64,000 nt of DNA from an uncultured Verrucomicrobiota bacterium (GTDB lineage Bacteria > Verrucomicrobiota > Verrucomicrobiia > Limisphaerales > UBA9464). Within the stretch, counting starts at the first letter, position 1. Each line of letters starts with the position of its first letter. The position numbers and the translations under genes are program-made. Positions 45,318 to 54,450 of the stretch are shown piece after piece. The stretch spans positions 1-64,000 of the forward strand of contig CAIXUG010000062.1 of the NCBI GenBank assembly GCA_903922605.1. The letters run 5' to 3'. The notes beneath the pieces were generated by a model. That model saw nothing but the letters and a program-made list of their open reading frames with translations. It was not told where the DNA came from and did not search any database.

Positions 45318-47963
45318 TCACTGGCGGCGCAGCTCGAGATAGCCGGCGTTTCCGGTCGCGGGCGTCTGCAGGTCGATGACGTAGCCATCACCGGAATACG
45401 CGCCAATCTGGGTCGGCGTGCCGCCGGTCAACTGGTCACGCCGATAGATTTCGTAGGACAATCCTGGCTGGGTAGCCAGCGAGACATGGAACTGGCCGTC
45501 GCCGATGCCCTTGCTTTGCAGGGCGAGATCGGAATCGCGCGGGATCCGGCGCAGACGGAACGCCTGATCATTGGTCGTGAGCAGGATGGAATCGTCGGCC
45601 AAGACGGCCATGGCTGTCACGGGACTGTCGAAAACGCCATTGGTGGTCAACACGCTCTGGAAAGAAAAATCCCGCTCGCCCGTGGGCTTCCATCGCCAAA
45701 GCTCGGCCGGCCCCTGCCCACTGGTGTCCTCCCAGGATGGATAGACAACGCCTCCGGCAGCCGTCCGGGCCATCAGATGGTTGGCCTCAGTTGCCGAGCC
45801 CACACTGTAGCCAAAAACCGCATACCGATCGACGTCATCTTCGAACAGAGTCAGCACATTCCCATCCTCGTCCAGGCGGGCCGGTGGCATCCCCACCAGC
45901 ATCTGGCCTTCCGGTTCCATGAAGATCGCGCGCAGCCCATTGGTACGGACGTGGAAAGCCGGATCCGGCGAACCGTCGGGCAGCAGGCGTTGGAGCCCTA
46001 CCAGAGGCGGGTTGGTGACTGTTTCATGGGCGTAAACGCGTTCTCCGGCGATCAGCACGCGCCCGTGGGCATCCAAGGCGAGCGCATCCACAAACTGCCA
46101 GTCCAGCAGATGGGCTTGAAATGACGTGTCGAGCGTCAGGTCGGAGTTTAGCCGGGCGAGGCGGTAGACCGATACACCGTTCACCTGGGCAAAGCGTCCG
46201 GCGATCATCAGCTTGCCGTCGGGCAACGGCAGTGCGGTGGACACGTGCGGAATGTCCAGGTTCGGAAACGGACGTACCACCACTTTTCCACTGCGATCCA
46301 GCTCGGCCAGACCATAGGCGACCTGCCCGCCCAAATCGGTAAACTCGCCGGCGACCAGCAGCCCGCCGTCCGGCAACGGGATCAGTGTTTCCACACGCCC
46401 CCGACCAGCAACGACACCCCCCTGGCCAAAGCTGGCATCCAGACTTCCGTCGGCCAGCAACCGCCCCACGAGGGCCGTTTCCGGGCTTTGATCAGGATTG
46501 GGGTTTTCGCTGGCGACCAATATGCGTCCGTCCGCCATTGGCACGAGTTCGTTGACCCTGTTGAAATTGGTCAGGGCACGGCTGAAAGCCATGTCTTCGC
46601 TTCCCGGGTGCGGACTGCGCGCCGCCAGGGTGACCGAGGGAAACTCCAGCTTCTGTGAGCCGGAGTCATTGCTGAGCACGAGGCTGAAAGCACCCAACTC
46701 GCTGCCGTTCGTGATGCTCAGGCGCAGCCCGCGATTGGTGGCGCCTGGGATCGGGGTGCCGTCCCGCAACCATTGCAGCGTTGGCTCCGGCTGTCCGTTC
46801 ACCTGAGCGGTCAGGTAGAGCACCTCGTTCGTCGCCACGTGCGCCTGGGTCGCCGTGACCTGTGCGGTGAGGGCCGTCGTATTGCTGGGCGGCGTGTAGG
46901 CCTGGATGCGGGCGATGCCCGGCCGGTCCACTCCGTTCACCTTGCTGAACCCGCCGACAAACCACAGCCGCCCTCGGGCATCCAACTTCATGGTTTCCAG
47001 GAAGGGGCGGTCCACCCCGGCCGAAAAGCTGGGGTCCACGGTACCATCCGCCTTCAGCCGGACCAGCCCCGGGGCCGACTCCCCGTTCCAGGCGTCAAAA
47101 TTGCCCGCCACGATGATTTTGCCGTCCGGCTGCACGATGGGGGGCAGAAAATAGGATTTGTTGTTGGCCAGGTTCGGGACCCGCCTGGTGACTGTGCCAC
47201 CGGCATCGATCCACACCAAATCCCTGAACAGGACGAGCAGCACCGAATCCTCCGGCAGCGCCGTGATCGCAAACGGCGCCGAAAGGCCGCTGACGTCCGC
47301 ATACGGCTGCGGGTTCCAAGTGGTGTCCAGCGAACCGTCGGCCAGGAGCCGCATGCCTCCGAAGCGCATGTCGGGGGCCGGTGTCTGAAAGTCGCCGATG
47401 ACGACGTAACGTCCCTGCCCGTCGCGGATGCCGCCTCTGAGGCTCGGAAAGTTGCTGCCCTGCAAGGAAACCTTGACCCGGAAGGCCGGATCTATGCTGC
47501 CGTCGGGCAACACCTTTTGGGCATTGTACCCCGAAGAAATGACGGTCACCGAACCGTCATCCTGCGGCAGTACGCTGCCCACCGTGGGGTCCAAGATCCC
47601 GCCCACCCGGGGGCTGAAGTGGGAACCGTCATCATATTGGATGAGGAAACCGGATTCATATGCCACCGCCAAGCCGCCCGCAGGCAGGCCGACGATGACA
47701 TTCGCCCCCCAGTTGGGAGAAGCCGGCTGCCAGCCTTCGTCCAGACTGCCATCCTCGCGCAGCCGGATGACGGGCCGCTGGGAGGCGCCCACGTAGGCCT
47801 GGCCACCGACCACCGCCAGCCCGCTGATGAAATTGCTGCCCAGCTCGGGCGGCGGGTTGAAACCGGGGTCCAGCTCGCCGTCGGCGAGGGACCGTGATGT
47901 CAGAAATGCTGCGAGCGTGAGCAGCAGCCCGGCCCGCCAGACAGAACCTCTCCTTGTTTTCAT
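45318..47963 (-). CDS. exported delta-60 repeat protein with Ig-like domain, paralogue 3
   Basis: An 881-residue member of the tandem set. The start MKTRRGSVWRAGLLLTLAAF at 47963 aligns with MNTRRGFVWRAGLVLTLASV of paralogue 1; the in-frame upstream extension has no counterpart and is left out. It has delta-60 repeats (DGELDPGF, DGSLDEGW, DGTVDPSF, DGSLDASF, DGSPDPAF), an Ig-like domain at about 360-445 and the shared C-terminal domain ending YLELRRQ. Its 5' region is closer to paralogue 1 than to paralogue 2, while paralogues 1 and 2 share the 3' end, which suggests a mosaic history. No catalytic motif is visible. Confidence 0.87.
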   Translation of the reverse strand: MKTRRGSVWRAGLLLTLAAFLTSRSLADGELDPGFNPPPELGSNFISGLAVVGGQAYVGASQRPVIRLREDGSLDEGWQPASPNWGANVIVGLPAGGLAVAYESGFLIQYDDGSHFSPRVGGILDPTVGSVLPQDDGSVTVISSGYNAQKVLPDGSIDPAFRVKVSLQGSNFPSLRGGIRDGQGRYVVIGDFQTPAPDMRFGGMRLLADGSLDTTWNPQPYADVSGLSAPFAITALPEDSVLLVLFRDLVWIDAGGTVTRRVPNLANNKSYFLPPIVQPDGKIIVAGNFDAWNGESAPGLVRLKADGTVDPSFSAGVDRPFLETMKLDARGRLWFVGGFSKVNGVDRPGIARIQAYTPPSNTTALTAQVTATQAHVATNEVLYLTAQVNGQPEPTLQWLRDGTPIPGATNRGLRLSITNGSELGAFSLVLSNDSGSQKLEFPSVTLAARSPHPGSEDMAFSRALTNFNRVNELVPMADGRILVASENPNPDQSPETALVGRLLADGSLDASFGQGGVVAGRGRVETLIPLPDGGLLVAGEFTDLGGQVAYGLAELDRSGKVVVRPFPNLDIPHVSTALPLPDGKLMIAGRFAQVNGVSVYRLARLNSDLTLDTSFQAHLLDWQFVDALALDAHGRVLIAGERVYAHETVTNPPLVGLQRLLPDGSPDPAFHVRTNGLRAIFMEPEGQMLVGMPPARLDEDGNVLTLFEDDVDRYAVFGYSVGSATEANHLMARTAAGGVVYPSWEDTSGQGPAELWRWKPTGERDFSFQSVLTTNGVFDSPVTAMAVLADDSILLTTNDQAFRLRRIPRDSDLALQSKGIGDGQFHVSLATQPGLSYEIYRRDQLTGGTPTQIGAYSGDGYVIDLQTPATGNAGYLELRRQ

Positions 47964-48011
47964 AGCCTTAGGGAATTGTTGTGCGCGGGCAACAGACCAC
48001 CCGCACGTATG

Positions 48012-48043
48012 TTTTGCAAGCGTAGATTTACACTTATGAACGT
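48012..48043 (-). promoter_or_regulatory. conserved upstream element of delta-60 gene 3
   Basis: Minus-strand GTTCAT, 4 nt, GTAAATCTACGCTTGC then AAAA, ending 49 nt before the ATG. Third occurrence of the shared element. Confidence 0.55.
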
Positions 48044-48074
48044 ACTGATGACGACGCCGGTACCACCTCACTTC

Positions 48075-48104
48075 AATAAAAATCCCGCCGGTTTAGCCGG
48101 CGGG
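48075..48104 (-). terminator. terminator of the Gfo/Idh gene
   Basis: A perfect 8-bp stem CCCGCCGG/CCGGCGGG (48084-48091 with 48097-48104), 5-nt loop, and ATTTTTATTG on the minus strand after it. Confidence 0.85.
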
Positions 48105-48135
48105 TTAGCGGGAGACTGATGAAAGACTTCCCGGC

Positions 48136-49248
48136 TCAGACGCCCCGGAAATTCGGCAGGCAGATCTTCTCGCCGCCGCGCATCGAGGACTCGTGGGCGA
48201 GGATGCCCACCATTGTCCAGTTCACGGACTGGTAGAGGTCGGGGAAGCTCGGCCGGTTCTCCGCCACGGCGGAGATGAACTCGTGCGCAAGGTGCGGGTG
48301 GCTGCCGCCATGGCCGCTGCCCTGGATGAACGACAGGTGCGCATTCTCGGTCATGTCATACACGCCCTTGGTCGTGAAGGGCCGGATCGGCTCCGGCAGC
48401 AGGTACGCGTAGTCGGGGATCTTCACCTTCTCGACCGATTCTCCACCGAGATGCAGCACCGGGTCATCATGCTCGGTGAGCTGCCATTCGAACGAGGTCT
48501 CGGACCCGTAGCAGTCAAAGCTCTCGCGGTATTGGCGCGCGGCATCGAACAGATAGCGCGTCACCTCGCCGGCGACATCCTGGTTTCGGACCTTGAAATG
48601 TGCCGTCTCGAACGAGAAGGGCGAACCGTACTTCGCGATGCGCGCCTCAGAGATACGGCCCGAGCCGAGGCAGGACACGAATTCCGCCTCGCCGTTCACG
48701 ATGCCGAGGCAGGGCGAGACGCAGTGCGTGGCATAGTGCATCGGCGGCAGGCCTTCCCAGTAGCCGGGCCAGCCCGCCATGTTCTGGAGATGGCTGCCGC
48801 GCACGAACTGGATGCGGCCGAGCTTGCCGGTATCCCGCAGTTCGCGGACGTAAAGGTATTCGCGGCTCCACACCACGGTCTCCATCATCATGTAGCGTTT
48901 GCCGCTCTCCTTGGAGGCCTTCACGATCTCGCGGGCCTCCTCGATGGTGGTGCAGGCCGGCACGGTGCAGGCCACGTGCTTGCCGGCGCGCAGCGCGGCA
49001 ATGGACTGCGATGCGTGCAGGTGGATCGGCGAATTGATGTGTACCGCGTCAACATGGGGATCCCGCAGCAGATCCTCGAAGCTCTGGTAGCGCTTCTCCA
49101 CGCCGAACGCCTTGCCGACCTGCTCCAGCTTCTCCTTCGAGCGCTGGCAGATGGCGTACATGTTCGCCTGGGGGTGGCGCTGGTAGATGGGGATGAATTC
49201 GGACCCGAATCCGAGACCGACGATGGCAACGTTGATTTTACGGCTCAT
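48136..49248 (-). CDS. Gfo/Idh/MocA family oxidoreductase with altered EKP motif
   Basis: A 370-residue NAD(P)-type oxidoreductase. The Rossmann GLGFGS is at 11-16 after a short lead, and the C-terminal substrate domain has HYATH and GSGHGGSHPHLAHEF. In most family members the cofactor/catalytic motif is E-K-P. Here the aligned positions are Thr95-Val96-Pro97 (HVACTVPACTT), so the catalytic lysine is missing. It has no signal peptide, unlike the relative at 61395. The start at 49248 (MSRKINVAIVGLG) gives the normal spacing to the Rossmann motif. It may be a divergent oxidoreductase or a binding/isomerising protein that keeps NAD(P). It stands alone on the minus strand with its own terminator. 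Confidence 0.85.
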   Translation of the reverse strand: MSRKINVAIVGLGFGSEFIPIYQRHPQANMYAICQRSKEKLEQVGKAFGVEKRYQSFEDLLRDPHVDAVHINSPIHLHASQSIAALRAGKHVACTVPACTTIEEAREIVKASKESGKRYMMMETVVWSREYLYVRELRDTGKLGRIQFVRGSHLQNMAGWPGYWEGLPPMHYATHCVSPCLGIVNGEAEFVSCLGSGRISEARIAKYGSPFSFETAHFKVRNQDVAGEVTRYLFDAARQYRESFDCYGSETSFEWQLTEHDDPVLHLGGESVEKVKIPDYAYLLPEPIRPFTTKGVYDMTENAHLSFIQGSGHGGSHPHLAHEFISAVAENRPSFPDLYQSVNWTMVGILAHESSMRGGEKICLPNFRGV

Positions 49249-49420
49249 GGAAGAAATGGCTCCGCCCGGCAAGCATGGCACCCGGAAGGGCACGGACTGG
49301 CTAAACGGTGCCGCCTAGCTAACTCGCCCCCCAAAATCAGCGTCAACGCGATAATGCCCGAAATCGGTCTTTTCGCTGAGCATCTGCGCTCTACGGCTGA
49401 GTTTTTGCGCGGGGTTGGCC

Positions 49421-51316
49421 CTATTCCCCAAGGTATTTTGCCAGGAAGGCATCCATTGCATTGTAGAACTCCAACTTCGCCTCTTTGCTCTGAAAGCCAT
49501 GCCCTTCCTTGGTCTTCGTCTTGTACTCGTAGGTTTTGCCGGCGCGGCTCAGGGCTGCCGCCATGGCGTCACCCTGTTCGATTTCCACCCGGGTATCATA
49601 AATGCCGTAATACATCAGTACCGGCGCCTGGATCTTGTCCGCAAGGGCGACGGCCGAGGGAGCCTTGAGAACCTCCGCATCGACGCTGCCGCCCAGCAGC
49701 CGGCGCACCTGCGCTTTGGTGTTCCCATCCGCGTTGCGGTAGGCCTTCTGCATCAGCTTCGGATCGGTGACACCAACGTAGTTCACGCCGCAGCGGTAGA
49801 GCTCCGGCGTCAGGCAGAGGCCGATCATCGTAGCATAGCCGCCGTAGCTGGCGCCATAAATGCCCACCCGTCTGGGGTCGGCGTAACCTTGGGCGATGGC
49901 CCATTTCACGCCGTCCGTCAGATCGTCCTGCATCTTGCCGCCCCACTCGCCGAAACCGGCGGCCATGAGTTTCCCCCCGAAGCCTTCTGACCCGCGAAAA
50001 TTGACTTGCAGCACGGCGAAGCCGCGGTTGCAGAGGAATTGGACCTCCTCATCGAAACCCCAGTAATCACGCGCCTGCGGGCCACCATGCGGATGGAGGA
50101 TCAGAGGCAGGTTGCGCGGTTCCCGTCCGGCTGGCAGCGAGAGATAGCCGTGGATGAGCAGGCCATCACGGGCCTTGAACTCGATGGGACGCATTTCGGC
50201 CATCTGCTCCGGCTTGATCCAGGGCAGGACGCGGCTGAAGGCGTCCAACCGCCCCTTGTCCAGGTCAAAAACGTAATACATGCCCGGATCACGGTCGCCA
50301 CTGGCCAGCACCAGCGCCTTGTGCCAGTCGTGGTCGAAGCTGTGAAACCCGACCGAGCCTTTGCCTAGCGCCTTGCACGCTCCTTCATAAAGCGAGGCGA
50401 ACTCCGGATCGAGCGGTTCAACCCGATAGCCGTCCGCGAAATATCCCACCGCCATCGGCCGCCGGTGCCGGCGCGAAAGGTAGACGCGGTTTACATCCAC
50501 ACCCGGGGGGGCGAACAGTTCACGGACAAATTCCTTCTTCTCCACGTCGAACGCCCACAGTGCGTCGGTGTCACGGCCCCGGTTGGAGGCGACATAAAGC
50601 GTGTGGCCGTCGTAGTCGAACTCCATCGGCTTGAAGGTTTCGCCCTGCATCTTTTCTTTCCACAGCTCGGTGAGCGGGGCGCCTTTTTCATGGCGGTACA
50701 GCCACGTCGCGCCATCCGGGTCGGACCGGCGTCCCAGCCTCACGACACCCTCCTGATCCGTCAGCCACTCGTACACATGATCCATGGCGCTCTGCACCAG
50801 TTGGCTGCTGCCGCTCTGAGTGTTGAGTGTGTGGACCGATGGGCCGCGCATGTCCGAAGGGCTCGTCTTCCACCGCTGGTCGGCGATGAGGATGTGTTTC
50901 GGATCGTTATCAAGCAGGTCAAGAAGCTGAAAGGAGTCACCCTTCGGCTCCACCAAGATGCGCAGCCCGGAACCGTCGGCGGCAGCGGTAAACAGTTCTC
51001 CAGTCCAGTAGCCATCCTTTTGGAGCAGCAGGATGAGCTGGTCATTGCCCTTCCAGGAGAACGCAGCCAGCTGATAGGTGCGATCAAATGCCATCCTTAC
51101 CAGCTTGCCGGTTTTCAGATCCTGAACCGCGAGCTTTTTCTCCCAGCCGTCGGCGGACTCAAAGGCGATCTTGGTGCCGTCCGGCGAAAGCTCGGCCTGA
51201 CGACAGGCGGGCGGACGAAAAAACTCCTCCACCGGAATCTTAGCCGGTGGTGCCGCCACCAGAGGAAGGGTTGTGGCCAGGAAAAGACTGAGCAGATGAG
51301 AGGTCAGACGGGACAT
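49421..51316 (-). CDS. exported prolyl oligopeptidase family (S9) peptidase
   Basis: A 631-residue secreted serine peptidase. It has a signal peptide (LLSLFLATTLPLVAAPPA), an N-terminal beta-propeller (about 40-370; LSPDGTKIAF, TLYVASNRG) and a C-terminal alpha/beta hydrolase. Nucleophile Ser490 is in YGASYGGYA, the acid is likely Asp in YYGIYDTRVE, and the His is in KEGHGFQSKE. The HPHGGPQ oxyanion segment is present. The size and order match acylaminoacyl-/dipeptidyl-peptidase-like S9 enzymes that cleave short peptides in the periplasm. It is a single gene upstream of the Gfo/Idh gene on the same strand, with 172 bp between. Confidence 0.92.
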   Translation of the reverse strand: MSRLTSHLLSLFLATTLPLVAAPPAKIPVEEFFRPPACRQAELSPDGTKIAFESADGWEKKLAVQDLKTGKLVRMAFDRTYQLAAFSWKGNDQLILLLQKDGYWTGELFTAAADGSGLRILVEPKGDSFQLLDLLDNDPKHILIADQRWKTSPSDMRGPSVHTLNTQSGSSQLVQSAMDHVYEWLTDQEGVVRLGRRSDPDGATWLYRHEKGAPLTELWKEKMQGETFKPMEFDYDGHTLYVASNRGRDTDALWAFDVEKKEFVRELFAPPGVDVNRVYLSRRHRRPMAVGYFADGYRVEPLDPEFASLYEGACKALGKGSVGFHSFDHDWHKALVLASGDRDPGMYYVFDLDKGRLDAFSRVLPWIKPEQMAEMRPIEFKARDGLLIHGYLSLPAGREPRNLPLILHPHGGPQARDYWGFDEEVQFLCNRGFAVLQVNFRGSEGFGGKLMAAGFGEWGGKMQDDLTDGVKWAIAQGYADPRRVGIYGASYGGYATMIGLCLTPELYRCGVNYVGVTDPKLMQKAYRNADGNTKAQVRRLLGGSVDAEVLKAPSAVALADKIQAPVLMYYGIYDTRVEIEQGDAMAAALSRAGKTYEYKTKTKEGHGFQSKEAKLEFYNAMDAFLAKYLGE

Positions 51317-51420
51317 GGTGAAGTAGGGTCAGACATCTGAAAGCGACACGGCCTTTGGATATGAACGCCGGGGTGGCGCGGTGAAAGCCGAAAGTTACGG
51401 CCGGCTGCTAAAACATGCAC

Positions 51421-53418
51421 TCAGGCGCGGGGGGCCATTCGTTTGGCCCGTTGGTGGACGAAATTCCACACGGCCAGACCGGACCCGGTGGCGACAATGA
51501 AGGCGAAGAGCGCCGCGTCGCCGACCCAGTCACGGGTCTGGAAAATCACGACGAACGGCGTCTCCGGCACGCGCGCAATGCCCGCCAGCCAGCGTCCCTT
51601 GTAGCGGTTGTGGCGCTCGCCCACGGGATCGCGATAGAAAGAATCGGAGACGGCGACCGCCTCCCCTTCGGATAAGGCCAGCAACCGTGCGAACGCCGGG
51701 TGCTCGGCGGCCATCACCGGCTCGTGCTCCCGAAAGGCGGGATGCAGCATCACCACAAAGTCCGGCAGTCTTGGCAACGGCGCCATGTCGGGCGGCGGCG
51801 GATTGTTATCGGTGGCGGCGATCAGCACGGTTTTGCGTTCGGCGTTGCTGAGCGCGGCCTGCCGCTCGGTGGTCGTGGTGGCCACCGTGGCGACCAGCAC
51901 GCCCGCAATCCGGCCCTGCGCATCCCGGACCACCCGGCTGATGCCGAACTTGTGCAGGCCATCGTTCACGCCCTGGTACACCCGACTGAAGTGGACCTCG
52001 CCGTCACCCGCCCCCGCCCGCCGGATTGCACCGAGATAGTAATCTCGAAAGGCGACGTTCGTGATGCGGCTGCCGACCGGCCAGTGCGCCAGCATCTGCC
52101 CGCGCGCATCGAGCAGGTACCAGTTCTCGGAGTGCAGCCAATGCGCCGCCGGCGCCCGGAGCGCCGCGCCCTGAAGTCCGCCCAACCAGCCGTCGCACGC
52201 CCGCCAGTCGTGCGTGTTCACGAAGTGGCGCAGCTCTGCCGAATCCGCCGCCTGGGTGACCGCATGGCCCACTTCGGCCAGTTCCGCGTGGATTGCCAGC
52301 CCCGCCAACTGCGCCGCCTGCGCGTTGCTCGCCAGCAGGTCGTGCCGGAACAGTCCCGCTGCCACGGACAGCAGGGTCAGGAGGACAAAGAGCGTCGTCA
52401 CCGCCACTGCCTGTGCGGGCCGGCGCCGGCACCAGCGGGTGAAACGTCCCGCCAAACCAACTGGCCGGGCCCGCACCGGTTCACGGCGCAGGTAGCGCCC
52501 GAGGTCCGCCGCCAGCTCCTTCGCCTCGCGATACCGGTGCCCCGGCTCCTTCGCGAGACACTTGAGACAGACGGTTTCCAGGTCGCGGGGAATGGCCGGA
52601 TTGAGTGTCCGGAGCGCGACTGGCTCCTCATTGAGAATCTTGCGCTGAACATCCGCGACCGTGGCGCCGGTGAAGGGCGGCCGACCAGTGAGCAGTTCAT
52701 AGAGGGTCGCCCCGAGCGCCCACACGTCGCTGCCGACACCCACATCCTTGGTCCGGCCGGCGGCCTGTTCGGGCGAGGCATAGAGTAGTGTGCCGACAAA
52801 ATCCCCCGAATGGCTGAGGTCGCTCGGGCCTGCCAGCGACCGGGCCAGGCCGAAGTCGGTGACCTTGGGTTGGCCGTAGTCGTCGAGCAGCACGTTCGCG
52901 GGCTTGAGGTCGCGGTGCAGCAGACCCCGCGTGTGCGCGTAGTGGATGCCATCCGCCACGCTACGGACGTAGCTCGCCGCGCGGTCGGGCGGGAGCGGAC
53001 CGAGCTTCACGAGGGTGTCGAGGCCCGCGCCGGAGATCAGCTCCATCGAGTAGAACGGCTGCCCCTCGCATTCGCCGACCTCGTGCAACGTGACGATGTT
53101 GGGATGCTGCAGCCGGGCGACGGCCTGGGCCTCGGCGCGAAAGCGCTTCAGTTCTGCCTCGGTGGCGAACGCACCCGTGCGCAACAGCTTCAGCGCGACC
53201 AACCGGTCCAGCCCCTGCTGCCGCGCTCGGAAGACCACCCCAAAGCCGCCCTGCCCGATGCGCTCCAGCAGTTCGTAACCCCCAAAGATTTTGTTGGCCG
53301 GAAGGCCGTTGCTCTCGGCGGGAGCTTTGACCGCCAGCCCGAGCAGGCAGCGCGGGCAAAACCCGTGCGCCGATTCCGGCAGGGCGGAACCGCATTCGGA
53401 GCAATGCGTGACAATCAT
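51421..53418 (-). CDS. transmembrane serine/threonine protein kinase with extracytoplasmic Cache-like sensor
   Basis: A 665-residue receptor kinase. It has an N-terminal zinc ribbon (Cys6, Cys9, Cys21, Cys24) and a Hanks-type kinase domain (about 48-310) with GQGGFG (55-60), Lys77, HRDLKPAN (catalytic Asp170) and DFG (188-190). A membrane helix (about 336-357) leads to an outer domain resembling dCache sensors (FRDYYLGAI, then GISRVVRDAQGRIAGVLV), and a second membrane helix lies near the C-terminus (about 635-655). All catalytic residues are intact. It lies 181 bp downstream of the sigma-factor gene on the same strand. Kinase plus ECF-like sigma pairs are common in Planctomycetes and Verrucomicrobia, where phosphorylation is thought to control the sigma factor. 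The signal is unknown. Confidence 0.92.
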   Translation of the reverse strand: MIVTHCSECGSALPESAHGFCPRCLLGLAVKAPAESNGLPANKIFGGYELLERIGQGGFGVVFRARQQGLDRLVALKLLRTGAFATEAELKRFRAEAQAVARLQHPNIVTLHEVGECEGQPFYSMELISGAGLDTLVKLGPLPPDRAASYVRSVADGIHYAHTRGLLHRDLKPANVLLDDYGQPKVTDFGLARSLAGPSDLSHSGDFVGTLLYASPEQAAGRTKDVGVGSDVWALGATLYELLTGRPPFTGATVADVQRKILNEEPVALRTLNPAIPRDLETVCLKCLAKEPGHRYREAKELAADLGRYLRREPVRARPVGLAGRFTRWCRRRPAQAVAVTTLFVLLTLLSVAAGLFRHDLLASNAQAAQLAGLAIHAELAEVGHAVTQAADSAELRHFVNTHDWRACDGWLGGLQGAALRAPAAHWLHSENWYLLDARGQMLAHWPVGSRITNVAFRDYYLGAIRRAGAGDGEVHFSRVYQGVNDGLHKFGISRVVRDAQGRIAGVLVATVATTTTERQAALSNAERKTVLIAATDNNPPPPDMAPLPRLPDFVVMLHPAFREHEPVMAAEHPAFARLLALSEGEAVAVSDSFYRDPVGERHNRYKGRWLAGIARVPETPFVVIFQTRDWVGDAALFAFIVATGSGLAVWNFVHQRAKRMAPRA

Positions 53419-53515
53419 GTGGAGCTGGTCAACCGCAGATTCGGTGACAACGTAACAAAGGCGCGGCCAACCGAACAGCACAGCACAACGTATCGGCCCC
53501 TCCGTGCATCTCAGC

Positions 53516-53585
53516 GTAGCAGCCGACTTGAGGAGGCTCTGATCTCCTTAACAATCAGATAGAGCCTCGTCACCTCGGCTGCTAC
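53516..53585. repeat. GTAG-headed REP-like inverted pair between sigma factor and kinase genes
   Basis: The left arm GTAGCAGCCGACTTGAGG (to about 53542) and the right arm ending GGCTGCTAC at 53585 are imperfect reverse complements. The tract starts with GTAG and ends with CTAC. It lies in the leader between the two minus-strand genes and may affect how much transcript continues into the kinase gene. Confidence 0.8.
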
Positions 53586-53599
53586 CACGGCTGCATGGC

Positions 53600-54349
53600 T
53601 CACTCCGCGAACACCGCGAGCAGTTGCCGCAGTTCCTCCTCGACCTCCGCCTCGCCACCGACGGTGCGGGCGATGCGCGCGCGCAGCGTTTTGCCGAAAT
53701 CCTGCCGCAGCCGGCTCACGGCCATCTTCACCGCATCCTCCGATTTGCCGATCTGCGTGGCCACCTCGGCATATGGACGCGTGCTGTCCGCCCCGGGCAG
53801 AAAACCGCGCAACGCCGTGAACAGCTCGCCGCGTCCGCCCCGCTCGTAGCCCGCCTTCAGTTCCTCCTGTACCTGGTCGAGCAGGGTGAAAGCCCATACG
53901 CGGTCGAAGAGCTTCTCCGGCGTCAGGTCGTGGCCCGGCTCGGCCTGGTAGCGTCCCTCGGCCTCGCCGAGATCGGGCAGACCGAGCGCGATGTGCTGAA
54001 TGTGTCCGCCGCGCTTTTGCGCCGTCGCCTTCTCGCGCTCATGGCTGACGAAGTTCTGAAGGGACGCCAGCAGCCACGACCGGAACTTCCCGCGCTCCGG
54101 CGAGATGTCCTTGAGGACGCGCCGCGTTACCACGCGCTCGGCAAAGAAAGCCTGGGTCAGATCCTCGGCCTCCTCCGGAGAATGCCCCCGCCGGCGTAGG
54201 AAGGCGTAGAGGGGGTACCAATAGTCGCCGCAGAGCCGTTCGAGCGCCGCCTCGCCACCCGGCGCGCGGCTTTCGGCAGCGGCAGCGACGACGCTCCAAT
54301 GCGTTTCCGTAAAACGCGCCGCTTCCGGGGAACGACTGCTGACAGGCAC
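53600..54349 (-). CDS. ECF-like RNA polymerase sigma factor
   Basis: A 249-residue sigma-70 family protein of the extracytoplasmic-function type. Region 2 is about residues 38-75 ([29 protein letters not shown]) and region 4 about 190-232 ([20 protein letters not shown], the promoter -35 recognition helix). A longer linker of about 80 residues joins them, as in kinase-associated PVC sigma factors. No anti-sigma gene is adjacent. Instead a receptor-type protein kinase follows on the same strand, which suggests control by phosphorylation. Its regulon cannot be named from this window. Confidence 0.9.
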   Translation of the reverse strand: MPVSSRSPEAARFTETHWSVVAAAAESRAPGGEAALERLCGDYWYPLYAFLRRRGHSPEEAEDLTQAFFAERVVTRRVLKDISPERGKFRSWLLASLQNFVSHEREKATAQKRGGHIQHIALGLPDLGEAEGRYQAEPGHDLTPEKLFDRVWAFTLLDQVQEELKAGYERGGRGELFTALRGFLPGADSTRPYAEVATQIGKSEDAVKMAVSRLRQDFGKTLRARIARTVGGEAEVEEELRQLLAVFAE

Positions 54350-54450
54350 AAAATCGAGCTTGCAGGAATCCTTGGCCGGCGTCTGCGATGAAAAATCGCT
54401 CGCCAGACCCCCGGCTTCGGCCCGATAACCTGTGCTTTGGAAGCTCCGCC

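Noticed and set aside
49310-49345. Similarity to the right end of the ~285-bp element (CCCCCAAAATCAGCG)
   Set aside because: Only a short stretch matches and neither terminal repeat is present.
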